Below, piece by piece: positions 14,141 through 27,340 of a stretch of 64,000 nucleotides of DNA; positions within the stretch are counted from its first letter, which is position 1; every line of letters starts with the position of its first letter. The DNA is taken from NCBI RefSeq assembly GCF_002078875.1, contig NC_034410.1, positions 83,167,506 through 83,231,505 on the forward strand. The letters run 5' to 3'. Origin of the DNA: Numida meleagris. Its lineage: Eukaryota; Chordata; Aves; Galliformes; Numididae. Below the pieces are notes generated by a model, which was not told where the DNA came from, searched no databases, and saw nothing but the letters and a program-made list of their open reading frames with translations. Made by a program: the position numbers and the translations under genes.

Positions 14141-16429
14141 AGAATACAGAAGAATCTCCCAAGAGAACAGACAAGACATTTCCACTTATGACACCTGGAC
14201 AAAAAGCTATGTACAGCTGGGAGATGAATGAGGGGGGTGTCTCCCTAGAGGAGTTCCTAAACTGTTTCATGTAGATGAAGAAACACAGCCTGAGTCTCAG
14301 CAAGGGCCATGCAGAACAGATGCAAACAACTGAGCACTGGTCACAAGTGTCAGTCTTTGCAGACATCATTTAACGTGTCCACAGAAAACTCAGAATGACA
14401 ACTACCAGCATATAAAAACCTCATTACACTGGTGATACATTGCTAGACTGGAGTTTTCATAATTACCAAGGGTCTTTTTAAAGTTTAATTTCTGTTGTAT
14501 GAAGCATAGACCTGGGAATGCACTCTAATTTCCAGACAGAGATACGGGATTGATGCTTTGCTGTCTTGCTTCCCAGTAAATCATTCGATACTATTACGTC
14601 TGTAATACAATTCTACATCCCAGCACTACCATCATGCTCGCTTTATAGCAATTTAAAAGACAACACAGAACTCAAAGTAGCTGATATCTATTACATTCTT
14701 ATCTAAGATGCAAATATTGATGGGAACTAAATATCAGACATCTCAGTAATTTTAAGCCAGGAAGTCTGTTGGAGTCATCACTAACTGTAAAGGAGTTAGA
14801 CTAAGATCAGTTCTCCGGGCAAAGTTATTGATTTCCTCATCCTATTTCAGATTCCTTACACTTGTTCCTCAATGGCCACAATGAAAAATCATAATCAGCA
14901 TTAATACATAGAAAAGCTGGGGCAGAAAGAGGGACTTTCCTCACACCTAGCACAGTAAAATCCCATTAGCATTAAAGTAAATTATAGTAAGGAAATCTCC
15001 AAAATATATTTTCTATCAAACTTTCATTATCATACCTTCCAGAATAACCTACCAATAAATACATTTCTCATGGACTTGATATATGATCCACATTTTCTTT
15101 TCCCTACAGCAATTTGCTTAGGATTCTGGGAACTGATACTCCATAAATGACCAAATGGTCCGACACTACATAGGATGCCTTTTAGGAGTTGAATATATTT
15201 CCTTTGGAAAAGATAAGATAAATAGAATAGATAAAGTTTGCCATCTAGAGGAACTGTACAGAAATCCACTTTTTTTCCCTACTTAATCTGTTTAATGCAT
15301 TTCGGTATTGATTGTAACTAGTCAACCAATTGAAGAGATTTCAACAAGTAGACGAGCAAATCTAGCTTCTGTTCACTCTTTGTGCTATTCAGCTTCTCCC
15401 TCTTTTCCCACCTTGCAAAAGGACCCCTACTCCATCTTGCCCTTACAAATATTCCACTGCAATGCCCTGTTCCCACTGCTCTCTGTACAGTGAAAAGAAT
15501 GGACTGTGAGGGGACTCCTACCTGGCATTTTGGCAAACAGGTATCTACAGGATGAACAAGGCGCTAAGCCCAAAGTTTTCCTCCATCCTAAGTTCTGTGG
15601 TCCCACAGGACCCTAGGGACATGCCAACGGTTTAGTCTTCCTAGACAAGAAGTGCCAGCAGCATCTCTTCTGCAGAGCTTGCCATTCCAAATACCAACCC
15701 AGAACATGAAAGCCTAGGTCTCATTTCCCTTGTTTCAATGGACTCAAATATAAATCTCTCCCAATTCCAGGAGAATCTCTATTCTTTCTTTACAGAAAAC
15801 AGAGCCTTTAGAACATGGAGTAGGCCAAAGGACAGGAAAGCCCTGCCTCGTTCACCTGTGGACAAATTAAGATAATTGTTAAGTCCTGTCACCTGTGTAC
15901 ACCTTTTTATCTCAAACAGGAGAGTTAAAAAAACAAACAAATAGTAAAAAAAAACACAACACATATATAAGCAGCTCTCAGAGCCAGATATGAAACATGA
16001 TAGGTCCTAGGCCATGTGGAGTTTATAGATCTTAGTTGAGATCCTGAGGTATGAGCCCTGAGTAACCTATCCTTTGAAGCAGGTTGCGTAGAGAACTAGG
16101 CTCTGAGGTGCTAGGCTACAGCGTAGCACACTCTCTGCCTGGCTGCCACCTTCTCTCACTAGCCCTAGCACCCTTCTCACCTCCCAGAGGGGCTGCAAGC
16201 AGGCTAAGCTGCAGGTATCAGCTAAGAAGACTGACAAACCTCTGTGTGTGGTTGAGAAGGGCAGAGGCCAGCAAACAAGAACCACAGACAAAACAGCAGG
16301 TTATAGGGCAATTGCTTCAATCTGGAGTACAGAATCAGAAAAAAGAGATCTGGGCTACAATGTACTAGAGCAGCCTGAAAAATGTAGTTGATGAAGCAGG
16401 AGTAAGATGATACAATTCTGGTAACCTGC
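14141..16429. other. Intergenic, no gene seen
   Basis: No family resemblance in any frame. A-rich low-complexity DNA lies near 15,930-15,962. Confidence 0.6.
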
Positions 16430-16681
16430 GATAAGATGAGAGGTAATGGTCTCAAGTCACACCAGGAGAAGTTCAGGTCGGGCATGAGGAAAAATTTCTT
16501 CTCCGAAAAAGTGTTCGGTGATTTGGAGCCAGGGAAGTGGTGGAATCACCATCCCTGGAGGTGTTCAAGAAATGTGGAGATGTGGTACTGAGGGACACGG
16601 TTTAGTGGGTGTGGTGGTGATGGGTTGATGGTTGGACTTGATCTTAGAGATCTCTTCCAACCTTAATGATTCTATGAATCT
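16430..16681 (+). mobile_element. CR1 LINE, 5'-truncated
   Basis: The segment contains GGCATGAGGAAAAATTTCTT, CCATCCCTGGAGGTGTTCAA and ends GATCTCTTCCAACCTTAATG, ATTCTATGAAT. This is the 3' ~250 bp of a CR1 element in plus orientation. Confidence 0.93.
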
Positions 16682-19600
16682 GAAGGCCGCATTTGTGGTG
16701 GGAGTGACACAGCTGCTGTAGTAGTAGTAGCGTGTATAGGACAGAGTGGAAGAAAAGCGATCATGGTGGGCAGGCATGAATGCACTCAGGTAGCAAGGCC
16801 ACAGGAAATTGGGTCTACTGACCTTCAGGTAAAATAAAGCTGCCCTGGCTGTACGCAATGCAATCAAGGCTGCTGTGCCACTTACCCTTGTCAAGCATGC
16901 CAAGCAATTCCCAGGTACTTTCTCTTGCATCAGAGTGCATTAGGTAAGCAGAAACATGGCACGTTGGTGCAATTATTTGGCTCAGCACAGTGCTAGGCAC
17001 AAGGTCGTTGACACTGTGTGTTAAAATGCCTCAATTTCAGACCTTAGCCTCCACCTCAAGCACAGATGCTTCAAAGAGATTATGAGATGAATGAGTACAG
17101 CTCTTGTTTCACTAGATGGAAAGTAGTATCTCCTCCTAGCTTCAGACCTGGCAGGCTAAAGCACTAAACAGAATTTCACATGAATTTCAGTGGGCAGGAC
17201 TTAGTACAATTAAGCAAATAGCACTGTCCTACTTCTTTCAAAATCAAAGAGAGTTTTGCCACTTACAGAAATAAAAAATTGTTCATTGTGCTTTTGCTTT
17301 TTGATGGCCATACTGATTTCAGAGGGGTTACATCTCTGTGGAAGTCAACAAGAGGTGAGCATGACCAATTATGAGCTGCCATTTGTCAGGCAAATTGTGA
17401 GATCATCAGTTCAGGGATTCTTCTGAGTTCACTTTTAGGGATCAGCATCACTAATACTCTAACGCCAAATTTTTAGCATTGTGATGGTGTTCCTCGGGAC
17501 CTATGTTTAGTTTCTGAATTACTCCTCATTTGGGCTGGGAAGCTGTTGACAATTAGATGAGTTGTCTCCAGCTCAGTTCTAGCCTGATATGTCACCTACC
17601 CTTCTGTACCCTCTTGTTTAATCATACTGCACTCCTCCTAATGAGACTTGTTTATCTTTCTTTCAAGTTTCATACTATTTCCTGCTTCAGTGAGATTTAT
17701 AATGAAAGAAAGAGTAATGCTTCTAATTGATCCTCTTCAGGTGACATTATCTCCTGCAAGAACATCAATCAGTGGTGGTAAACATATGTTTAACAAGAGT
17801 TTTCCTTTTTACATTCCACCTTGGAAATTTTAAGAACAGCTGAAGCTCTGCTGTTAAAGGATGAGCAATACAAGAATGAGAAACAACAAGTACAGGGAGG
17901 ATGGCAACAGAAATCTCTCAGATCTCTGACGACGTGGTGGTGATTATAAGATCCAGTTGATCAGACTGGCAAAACCTCTTCATCGAGAGCTGCCCTTTGC
18001 ATGCTAGACTACACGTGTGTAAGCCTCTGGGCACAGTATGGTTGAGGCAATGTTCAGCAGCCTGTGTGCATGACTGTCAGCACATGGAAGACAGAAGTTC
18101 TCGTTTTCAGCTATTAAAGGAAAGGGCAAAAAAGGAGCAATCACAAGTCCTTGGCCTGCTCCAGGGCACATCAGCTACTTGTCAGACACAAAAACACAGA
18201 GAAGAGCTCTGAAGCTGACTAACTGTGGCCTCAACAACCATTCTTGTGCAGAAGCAGAGCGACCATTTTGGCCCTTAAATCAAAGCAGTTACTGCTGCTC
18301 TCTAGCCTGGGTGGAAAACGATGGTGACTATCATACAGAGAGGCATGTGTCAAGTAATTCTCCCTAGGTTCAGACCCATCAACAGGCCGTGGCCACCATC
18401 CTGTATTGGGCCTGTAGAGCTGGCTCGGGCACCTCTTGCCCCATCTTCTGCTCTGCTGGGGTAGAGCCCTGGACCATGGATCTGGCTCATCCCCCATCTT
18501 GTCACACTGGCACCCGTCACCTTCCCTTAACTCTGTCCAGTCAGCTCAGACCCTTGGGGCTGATGCCCTATCAACAAGAACATGGCCTGTGATATGGTCA
18601 CCACAGCTCCTGGCTTGGCTCCCCTCATGAGACATCCTGACATAAGAACTGAAAAATAAGCCTCAGATGCAACTACAGCTTAAAAGTCTGAATGATACTT
18701 TTTGGTCCTGTCATCTGGTTTGATGAGTACCTGCCAGGAGTTATGTGAATACGCCCACTGGTCTGGGGCTGAGGGCTGACTTGACAACTTCTCAAGGACT
18801 CCCCTCTCTCCATTTTGTTATCTTTCTCTAACATATTGAGCTCACATTCAATCTCAAGATCAATTGTGTTTCACCATAAATATTGAATTATTGGCAATCT
18901 TCCAAGCTGTCTGCTGGAGGACCTAGCTTGTGCAGGTTCTCTCAAGTTCAGACAGGTAATATGCATCTGAGGGTATCACATCCAAAGGAAGAAGAGCCCA
19001 CACAAGCCAGAAATGCTAACTGACTTATTTACATCCCTTAAAAGTTGCAAAATACTTAAACCAAAAACAAAAATCCCAAACCTGTAGAAATTATTTTTGG
19101 CTTTGCAACCTCAGCAGACAAAGTTTTTTTGGCTCTACAACCTCTTTACAAAAAAAACCCCAACATCCTACTGATTCTAATTCTTCATCACCTTGAAATC
19201 CATGTAGGTTATTCAACACATGAGCAAGGGGATTTCAGAAGGCTACTGAGGGAGGATTCTCTGCTCCCATGTGATTATGGTTTTCATAAATGGGTTGCAC
19301 TGTGAGAAGCAAATATGCACTGTGCAAGGAAGAATAAAATGAGACTGCTCAACTATTCAGCTGTTATTTCATTCCTGTAATTACCTGAAAATCTCATTGA
19401 CCTATTCTTCCTGATTCACATCTCTACTGTATGTACTAAAGAGAGAAATAGAAGGATACAGTTGTCAATAGCTGTCAATTTCCTTGAATGGTGATGAAAA
19501 AGCTGATGAACTGCTTTTGGATGCAGTTTAGTAAGTTAGGAATTGGTACCTATTTGTCTAAACTTTCAGAAGTACTTGGGCTGCATGGATATTTGGTTGT

Positions 19601-19903
19601 TGTATTGTTTAATCAACTCAGATTTTATTTAGTGCTCTGCTCATACTTCTGGAAAATCACATTTGTTACCTATCCAAAACTGGGCATACTGAAATGGAGA
19701 TGCTTCACTCACATTCAGCTTTCTGAATATTGAGAATATCCATTTAGACTATACTAAAGGAAACAAACGTGATTACCTCCAGACTCCTAGAAGAAACTGG
19801 AGTTTACCCAGCAGTTGAATTCTACCCCTGACTTCATTAGGCCCAAGGTTTCAACTAGACTCCAGTTTTGTGAAGAATGTATTACAAAAACAAACAATCA
19901 AAC
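16682..19903. other. Intergenic, no gene seen
   Basis: Several overlapping short frames near 18.0-18.6 kb show no family resemblance. No repeat recognised. Confidence 0.55.
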
Positions 19904-20130
19904 AAAAGAAAGAAAGAAGGAAAGAAAGAGGGAAAGAGGGCAAGGGAAAGAGGGCAAGGGAAAGAGGGCAAGGGAAAGAGGGCAAGGGAAAGAGGGCAAG
20001 GGAAAGAGGGCAAGGGAAAGAGGNAGGGAAAGAGGGCAAGGGAAAGAGGGCAAGGGAAAGAGGGCAAGGGAAAGAGGGCAAGGGAAAGAGGGCAAGGGAA
20101 AGAGGGCAAGGGAAAGAGGGGAAGAAAGAA
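19904..20130. repeat. 14-bp G-rich minisatellite with GAAA-rich flank and one N
   Basis: A short GAAA-rich stretch leads into about 13-14 nearly perfect copies of the 14-mer AAGGGAAAGAGGGC from about 19,930 to 20,122. Each copy has two GGG runs, so consecutive copies give GGG-N3-GGG-N5-GGG patterns suited to G-quadruplexes on the plus strand. A single N at 20,024 stands where three bases (GCA) would be expected, so it probably marks a collapsed array of unknown true length. Open frames across it on both strands are repeat artefacts. Confidence 0.95.
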
Positions 20131-23100
20131 CAACCAAAAAAACCCCATTGCCTTGGTTGAGTGAAGAAGGGAATCAACCAGCAAGTCAGTGGTAATAGGT
20201 TCATACCCTGAACTCACTGTCAATATAGCATTTCATTTAAAACTAACTTCAGAGCCAGTTTTTGAGAAGCAAAAGTGGATGTGTTGCAGCCAGGTCTCTA
20301 CATCCATTCTTGTAATTCTATAACATTTTGATTCCACTTGCTGGGAAATAGCACCTGCATGACCTGTTTGGCCCTTCTCACTCATTCGGCATCAGAACAC
20401 AGGGAGAACATCACTCACAACTGGTGTTGCTTAGGAGGTGATTTGCTGGGTTGTCTTGTTTAAACATTCCTGCATTCAGCAAAGGGTATCTGAAATCACT
20501 CATCATACTTTTGACTGGAAAGGAAGGTTTGAGGACACAATTGCCTCAAGGTGTGAGATAGAAAGAAGACTGAACTAGAGTCTTCACAAAAGAACACAGC
20601 AAAAGGGTAAGAGGCAGCAGTCAGAAATCAAATATCTGAAAGAATCTAGAAAAAATGTCTTTGCCAGGAGGGAGGAAAAGTAAAGGAAGAGGTTGCCCAG
20701 AGAAGCTGTTGGAGATACAGCCCTGAGCAAACCAATCTAGCCCTGAAGCTAGGGTAGCCTTCAAACAAAACTTCATGTTCTTTCCAGGCTCTGTTTTTAT
20801 CTTTTTGCCCGTAGAGAATGCTGTAGACAGCAAAAATCCATTCCATTATTTCGTTGCCTTCTAACACTTGATGTCTGATATCACTTTCCTGTTTTATCTC
20901 TACCTGTTCCTTGTGACATAAAGCTCCTTGTCAGAGACCTCAGAAGATAACCACACGCACATAGGAGTATTTCCTAATATGGACATTTTCTGAGAGATGT
21001 GTGTGTTAAGGGGACTGCCTTCCAGCAACATTCTTCTTCAAAGATAACATAATGACTGACTGTACATAGCCTCTTTAACTGCTGAATCACTCCTGATTTT
21101 CTTCTCTTGGACAAATGTCACAGCCATTTTTTTCCAAATGACTGATCGTGTAATATCATTGTACAGCTAACTTGTAGTCTTTCAACTCACAAATCAGTGT
21201 ACAGTTTTGGTCTTTTCAAAGCTAAATTCCTCTTCCAAAGTAGAATTTTTTTTTTTAATAGTTTGCCTAGCAGTACTTAGGGGCCAATAACAAGAAGAAA
21301 GTAGAAGAAATACAGCAGGATGTAGAATGACTCTCCCAGTCTGCATGTTCTTATTTGAAGCAGAATATATATCTAATAAACACACATAGCCTTCAATCTT
21401 GCTGGGCCAATGTAACCAATTGTTTCAGGTTACCCACTCAATGAAATGTCAGATTCCCTTTTCCTGAGATGTTCCTCTCTTTGTTCATAAATAGTTCCGA
21501 ATTACCATATCGTGCCAGCAAGAAAGGCATGGGAGACTGAATGAATACCAAACAAATTCATTATGTCAGTACCAGACAACATAAAATAGCATGAGAACTT
21601 GACAAAGTACTTCCCTAACATAAAATCATGCACAACTAGCAAACTAAAAGCCCTTTGAGCTTAGCAAGCTAGATTAGTGACGGCTATTGGATTTAATTGT
21701 CTAAGTGTCTCTGGCCATGGTATGCAACCCATGCGCTGCAGCAGGGGCCGGCAGCGGCTATTTTCAGACAGCATCCCTGGGAAAAATGTTGAGTGGGGCA
21801 CACGGGAATGGATCACGCACTGTCTAGAGAGCAGCACAGGGCCTGGACCTGGGTCTGCGGTCCTGGGAGCTGCTCAGATTTCAACCAGCTACCTGCTGTA
21901 AGCTGCTCCATATTGTGTGATGAAAGAGAGTGGTATAAAGCTGTGTTGCAAAACTTAATTTTGCAATTTTGCACATTTGAGGCCTGTTTCTGCCTGCACA
22001 GACAGCAGCCATTTTGTTGCCCTACTGTGGGTCTGATAAAAAAGGTGGGGTGATCCCGTGATGCCTCATTCCTCATGCCTCATTCCTGTAGCTTAGTTCT
22101 TTTTTCTGATTTGCAAGGCAGTTGTAGTAATTACTGAGGAACGCTGCAGCTTTTTACAGGTACTGACTGATAGATAAACCAACTCAGACGAGAGCTTTTT
22201 CTTTTCAGCTGTTTTAAATCATTACATTGAGATTTGACTATCAACTCAAACACATAAATTGTGCATTCTTGTTCCTGAAAACAGAATAAAGACAAACATT
22301 TGGTGCCAGGCAAATTCAATTTCATTTCAGTATCAAAGGATTTGCTAAAATAAATTTTTTGAATGTGGCACCAAATACAAAGGCTCCGAGGATTAGACCA
22401 CAGCATTTGGATAAACCAGTGAAATTACAAACATCTGATACACAGCCCACAGGCAGTTACATCCATGAAGACAATGATGGATACCTCAGAGATTTCTTCA
22501 TTTGTGGAAGTGAGTAGGGTCCAGCAGTGCAGCACCTTCAGTCTTCTACATTTGGTTTGGGAAATAGTAACTTGCGTACTTTCAACAGCTTTATCTGAGC
22601 CATCTCTAATACGTAGCAGAAAACAGCAGATTTAACATTCGGTCATGGCTGGCTTTTCAAACGCAGACTTATGGGAAACACAGCCCTTTCAGAAATTGAA
22701 GGCTGGTTCCACTTCTGGACTAAAGAGCCATTCCTGCATTGCAAATCCCAGCCAGAGTACTTTAATCTAGACTTACCTCTGAAAAGCAGCAGAAAGCATG
22801 AGAGGGGCACACAGATGGAACATACTGCTTATATCTAGTATGAGTTGATGTTGACATCCAGGTTTGCTGAATCCAGGTGTGCTGAATAGTTTTGGTTGCA
22901 TGCTTGGAATAGATTGAATCCCTGCAGAAACTGGGATTGACATAGAAGTCCACCTAATTATAGGCTGTGCATGTGCCATGCAAAACAAGTGGCTCTACTT
23001 TTGAGATCAGTGTCATTTCAAATTCTCCATGAAGCAGCTCTATTAAGATTATACTATCAACCTTCACCAATACATATATCTGTCTATTAATTAGCTGGCA

Positions 23101-26040
23101 AACAGTAACTCAAAAAAAGACACATCAGTGACAAAATAACAGCAGCATTGTACCAGCCACTTCTTTTGTGTCTTCTAAACAAAATCCCCTAATGTCTCAT
23201 ATTGTGTCATGTTTTCTGGGTATCCAAGAAAGCCCTGAGCAATTCTTGGTGGCAAGTGTCTGTATTTGCCCTGAGTGAGTCACTCCCAACGCAGGGCACC
23301 TGCCCTTCTCCACTGAGAGCAACCCACAGCTGTGATCACACTGAGCTGACGTGAAAGGAACAGAGGCATCTTAAGTGGCACCTTGCTTAAGAGGCACCTC
23401 TCTGCCGATGACTTATTCTGGGGTGTTCCCATCTCTTCTTACGAAGTCCCATGTTGCACTGAGGTGCCGATGGCCCGAGGAAGGACACCTGCCTGCAGAA
23501 CCCACTAGCTTACATGCCCAGCAAAGGGGAGGAGCACCCAGCCTTCTCCCTTCTCCTCAGTCCATGTTTGTTGAGGTGGCTGCCTCATGATGGCTGTGTC
23601 AGCATGGAGATAGGGACGCACATCTTTCAGCTCCATAGGAGCCACCCACCTACTGGGTTACAGTCACACTCACCCAGTGAGCCCAGCAATGCCTCCACAC
23701 AGAGCTGAGCATCTCATGAGCTCAAAGGGAAAGAATGCAAGCACTACTGGTCACATGCCAAGCGCTATCAGTATTTTATTGGTCTAATTTCCAAGAAAGT
23801 TAGGAAACAGTCTGAAGAAGAAATGCAGAGCATAATCTCCATAATGTATGAATGACAATCAATAATCGTCACTTTCGATTTGTACATGATTTTGACAGAA
23901 GGGTGACCAAAATTTTTTACCACATTTTGAAGGATGCTATCAAAAATGTATAAATCATAATGTGTCTGGATTATCACATTCATATCACTGAACACAATTC
24001 AGAGGCTTCTTCTAAGAATGCCAATTTCTGTTCTGTGATTCCAGCCTCTTGGCTGTTATTAGAACTTGCAATAATCATCATTCTTGCCTTGAGATCTGAG
24101 GAGTTAAGTCCCACAGAATATGGAATGTGTCTGAATAATTCATTGCAAGGAAATACAAGCTTCAAATATGTAGAGGACTTTCTACAAATAGCACTCTGGA
24201 AATATTGTATTCAGTACATTTCTCATTCATAGAAAGGAAATATATATCTGCAATTAATCCAAAGATTTAATTTTGCAGCAAGGAGAGAATTTCAGAGTCT
24301 GTATTCATTTGAAATTGTTTTTTTTCTATATACTCTGAACATTGAGCAGTGACTCCCTTACAGAACATATAATATTCCTATCTAATATACACAGTGTTTT
24401 CAAGTGTTTATGCTCTTTTCACTTGCGCAGTACTGTGGTTTGTATGATGCTAAGATTTTCCTTTCTTTGACTTTTTTTCACATTATGGGAGGGATATTTT
24501 TCCTGCAAAACCTCCAGTGCATGCCATTTAAACATGACTCCTCCTGCTTTAAGATTTTCCACAAAGATTCACACTGAGAAGAGTTTGTCTTCATTGATGG
24601 AAAGACTGGCGGTGACACTACACTTAACAGAAGGGAAATATTATTCTTCACTGAGATGAAAGATTCCTTATGCCTCTTCCATCAGTCGGAAACATTGTGA
24701 CATTTCCCATCACTACAGCACAAAGATGTTCATTCTGGGAAATGCACAGAATATACTAATGAGAATGTTCATACATTGGAGGAAATATTTTTTTCCCCTG
24801 TAAAATGTCAGAATTGTTCTTGATCTAGTATTACTGGGCCACAGGAGAGAAAAAGTGCAATTGCTGGTAAATAATAGGCCAGAAGGACCAAGCATGACAT
24901 TTTAAAAGTTCAAATCTTCTCACTCTCAGTTATCATACACTGCATTAAGGCTATTTACAAACAGTATTTGTCAAATCACTGTATACCAAAGTGGCTTATT
25001 TTGCAGTAAATGCAATGACAAGTAAAACAGAGCTCACTGAGGTTTGCTTTCAATTTCCTCATCTAACTTCTGTGCCATTCTAAACAAATGAGGTGGTGGT
25101 GAGGTGAAGAGGACAGAGAAAAGCACCAGAGATCACCTGAAGGTCACTATGCAGCAGGTCTTTTCATACTAAATTTGCCAGAGCTGCACTGGGTTTCTAT
25201 CCAACAAAACAAAGTTCTGCATAACAGAAAGGCAAAGTGTGAAACAGTTAAGAGATTCAGATACCAGGAAGCTGCTTTTCAAGGTTCCAAAAAGCCTGCT
25301 CATTACAACATCAGATAATCGACTACTAGACAGATAAAACCCCTGGTTTTCAAAGCAGACATCAAGGAGCACGGCTTGGGCTCTGAAGCAGAAGGCACAA
25401 CTCTCAAAACTGATCCTCAGTTTACATACATATAAAACACTTCTCTCTTTCCATGTATTTTATGGCGGGTTGTAAGAAACAGATAGCGTCTCTCCTCATT
25501 TCCATTACAAAGCCTTGCCGAGAAACTAATAACAGTCTGTTCCAGCTGAAGTGAGTAAAACCAGTTCTTCAAAAGAACCGAAAAAAAAAAGAGAGAGAAA
25601 GAAAAGAAAAAAGTTCGTCTACCTTCTGAATTCTGATTCACACACTGGGCAATGCACTTCCCTTTTCCCACTGTATGGTGCCCTGAGATGATGGCTCCTT
25701 TTTCAGAACGACTGTTTGACCAAATCCTTCACAAAGCTGCCTTCTCCCCTCTAGGGCCACACTCAAACAACTCAAGGATTGCCTCAGCCAGAAGTGCTTT
25801 CACACAGTTTGAGCCAAACCGCCCCAAGGAAGACTTAAATCATTCTGGATGAGAGTCCTGACAGTGCTTTTAATGGGGTCAAAAATTTTCCTTCCCAATT
25901 CAGGGGAATTTCCTTTTCCAGGAGGACTTCCTGGAAGCATGACACTGCCATGTGGCTGGTTGGACACATGCTGGGGGTCATAAAACACCCGGCCTCAGTA
26001 TCTTTAGTCTTGTATTACACTGACTTCCTATGTTTTGTTT
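20131..26040. other. Intergenic, no gene seen
   Basis: Short frames only. Between 21,670 and 21,900 the DNA is modestly GC-rich but too short and CpG-poor for a promoter island. A 14-bp direct duplication (ATGCCTCATTCCTC) is at 22,061-22,087, and an A/GA-rich stretch is at 25,578-25,613. Confidence 0.55.
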
Positions 26041-26048
26041 TTCTTCCC

Positions 26049-26090
<42 letters not shown>
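26049..26090. repeat. (TTTA)n microsatellite
   Basis: A perfect tetranucleotide array of about 42 bp, roughly ten copies. It is likely length-polymorphic. Confidence 0.95.
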
Positions 26091-26092
<2 letters not shown>

Positions 26093-26106
26093 TGTGTGGC
26101 TTTATT
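26049..26106 (-). promoter_or_regulatory. Cluster of AATAAA poly(A) signals within and beside a (TTTA)n microsatellite
   Basis: The minus strand of this AT microsatellite contains about ten overlapping AATAAA hexamers, and one more sits at 26,101-26,106. They are the first canonical signals below the MOCOS stop. Use as the real polyadenylation site is inferred from position only. Confidence 0.4.
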
Positions 26107-27193
26107 TTTTACTTATTTTCTCCAGAACTGATATATCAGATGAAGTCCCAGCTTTTAGACCATCAAAAAGCATCAGTCATGTTTAGAGCAGAAAAGAACT
26201 CAAAAACCTTCTAAGAAGGATATTATCAAATTCTTAGGAACAAGCACCAGGAGTAAGAAAAAAGCATCCTTCCACCTATTCAGGATGGAAAAGCATTCAA
26301 TGGATGCTTTCAAGCATCCATTTCATGAGTTCCCTCAAGGTGACGTTTCAACATTTTAGCCATTTGAGATTGCTGATCATAAGCAAAGTTTGTATAGAAA
26401 TGCCCATATTTGTTGATAAATCAGTAATTAGAAAAAAATGTGCCAGCATCCACAAATATGTAAGGAAGCAAGTGTGCGGGAAGTCATCACCTGAAACAGA
26501 TCAGATGTAAAAGTGGCAAGTGAGAATGAGAAAAAGACATTCAGATCAAATGGATGAAATTGCTTCACAGGAATGTGTTTTGTAAAGGCATATGGAGTCT
26601 TCACTGAGCTTTGTGCCTTTCTGGCATTTGAAGACACCTTTTCCCAGGAGGATGACATAGATTTCCCAATGCAAATTCCCTGTTCTCCTGTGCTCTCAGA
26701 CTGTCTATACATCACTGTGAAAAGCTGAAAGGACTGCTACTCTCTCACCACTCTTCCACTATCCCCTCCCCACCCACAACATTCACAAAGCATGGCCTGT
26801 GTCCTCTCTCCCAAATGTGGTTTTCACAAAGCAGCATAAGGAAGTAGTAGGGTATTTTTGTGTTTACTTTCATTCATTTAGATGTGGGTTTCTGACAACA
26901 ATGTTGGGCTTGTTTTGGGAGTCATCCACTACTGAGACTTGATCAAGCCTGTTGCATCCTGAAGCAATTGAGCAAAATAGAGTTATGGCTGCCATAACCT
27001 AATCACAAGCAAAAACATGTAGGTGAGGTGTAATTATCAAGGGTACTGCCATCTGATAAAGTTTGCTGCAAGCAGAAAACTAAAAGACTCAAACCAGAAG
27101 CAAATGAGTGGAAGATGTTTCTTTCTTTTGGAATAACTGACTACTGACTTGTTTTTTTTGAGTTGCATATATGTCTCATCTCTGCCAGGGAAC
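26085..27193 (-). other. MOCOS: Probable MOCOS 3' untranslated region
   Basis: This lies directly after the stop codon and has no recognisable coding or repeat content. Reading the minus strand, the first canonical AATAAA after the stop is at 26,106-26,101, about 1.1 kb down. An AGTAAA variant at 26,868-26,863 could give a shorter form. The lower boundary is inference and depends on which signal is used. Confidence 0.45.
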
Positions 27194-27340
27194 CTATCCT
27201 GAATATTTTTCTTCACTGAATGCTGGGCGTTGAATTTCTGTATTCTCCTTCAACACTGGAAGTACTTCAGATCCAACTGATAAAATATCTGGAAGGGATG
27301 AGCACAAGGGCTGGTTCATCAGGTATATGCCAAAGTTTGT
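27194..27340 (-). CDS. MOCOS: MOCOS last coding exon and stop codon
   Basis: The coding part is 147 bp, 48 codons plus TAG at 27,194-27,196. The acceptor is gcttttttcag|ACAAACTTTGG. It encodes [33 protein letters not shown] and [15 protein letters not shown]. Human MOCOS has VNFGMYLMHASLD and [13 protein letters not shown] at this place, followed by a divergent tail, so the C-terminal ~15 residues are expected to differ. The exon continues as 3' UTR below 27,194. Confidence 0.94.
   Translation of the reverse strand, partial: TNFGIYLMNQPLCSSLPDILSVGSEVLPVLKENTEIQRPAFSEEKYSG

Noticed and set aside
19925..20122. Regular repeat considered as a CRISPR-like array
   Set aside because: The units are 14 bp head-to-tail with no spacers, in a vertebrate genome; it is a minisatellite.
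19815..20223. Overlapping open frames of 79-126 residues on both strands
   Set aside because: They are translations of the 14-bp minisatellite in every frame (Gly/Lys/Arg-rich or Pro/Leu/Ser-rich) and cross an N.
21677..21901. Modestly GC-rich patch considered as a promoter or FHOD3 first exon
   Set aside because: Too short, few CpGs, and no frame resembles the FHOD3 N-terminus.
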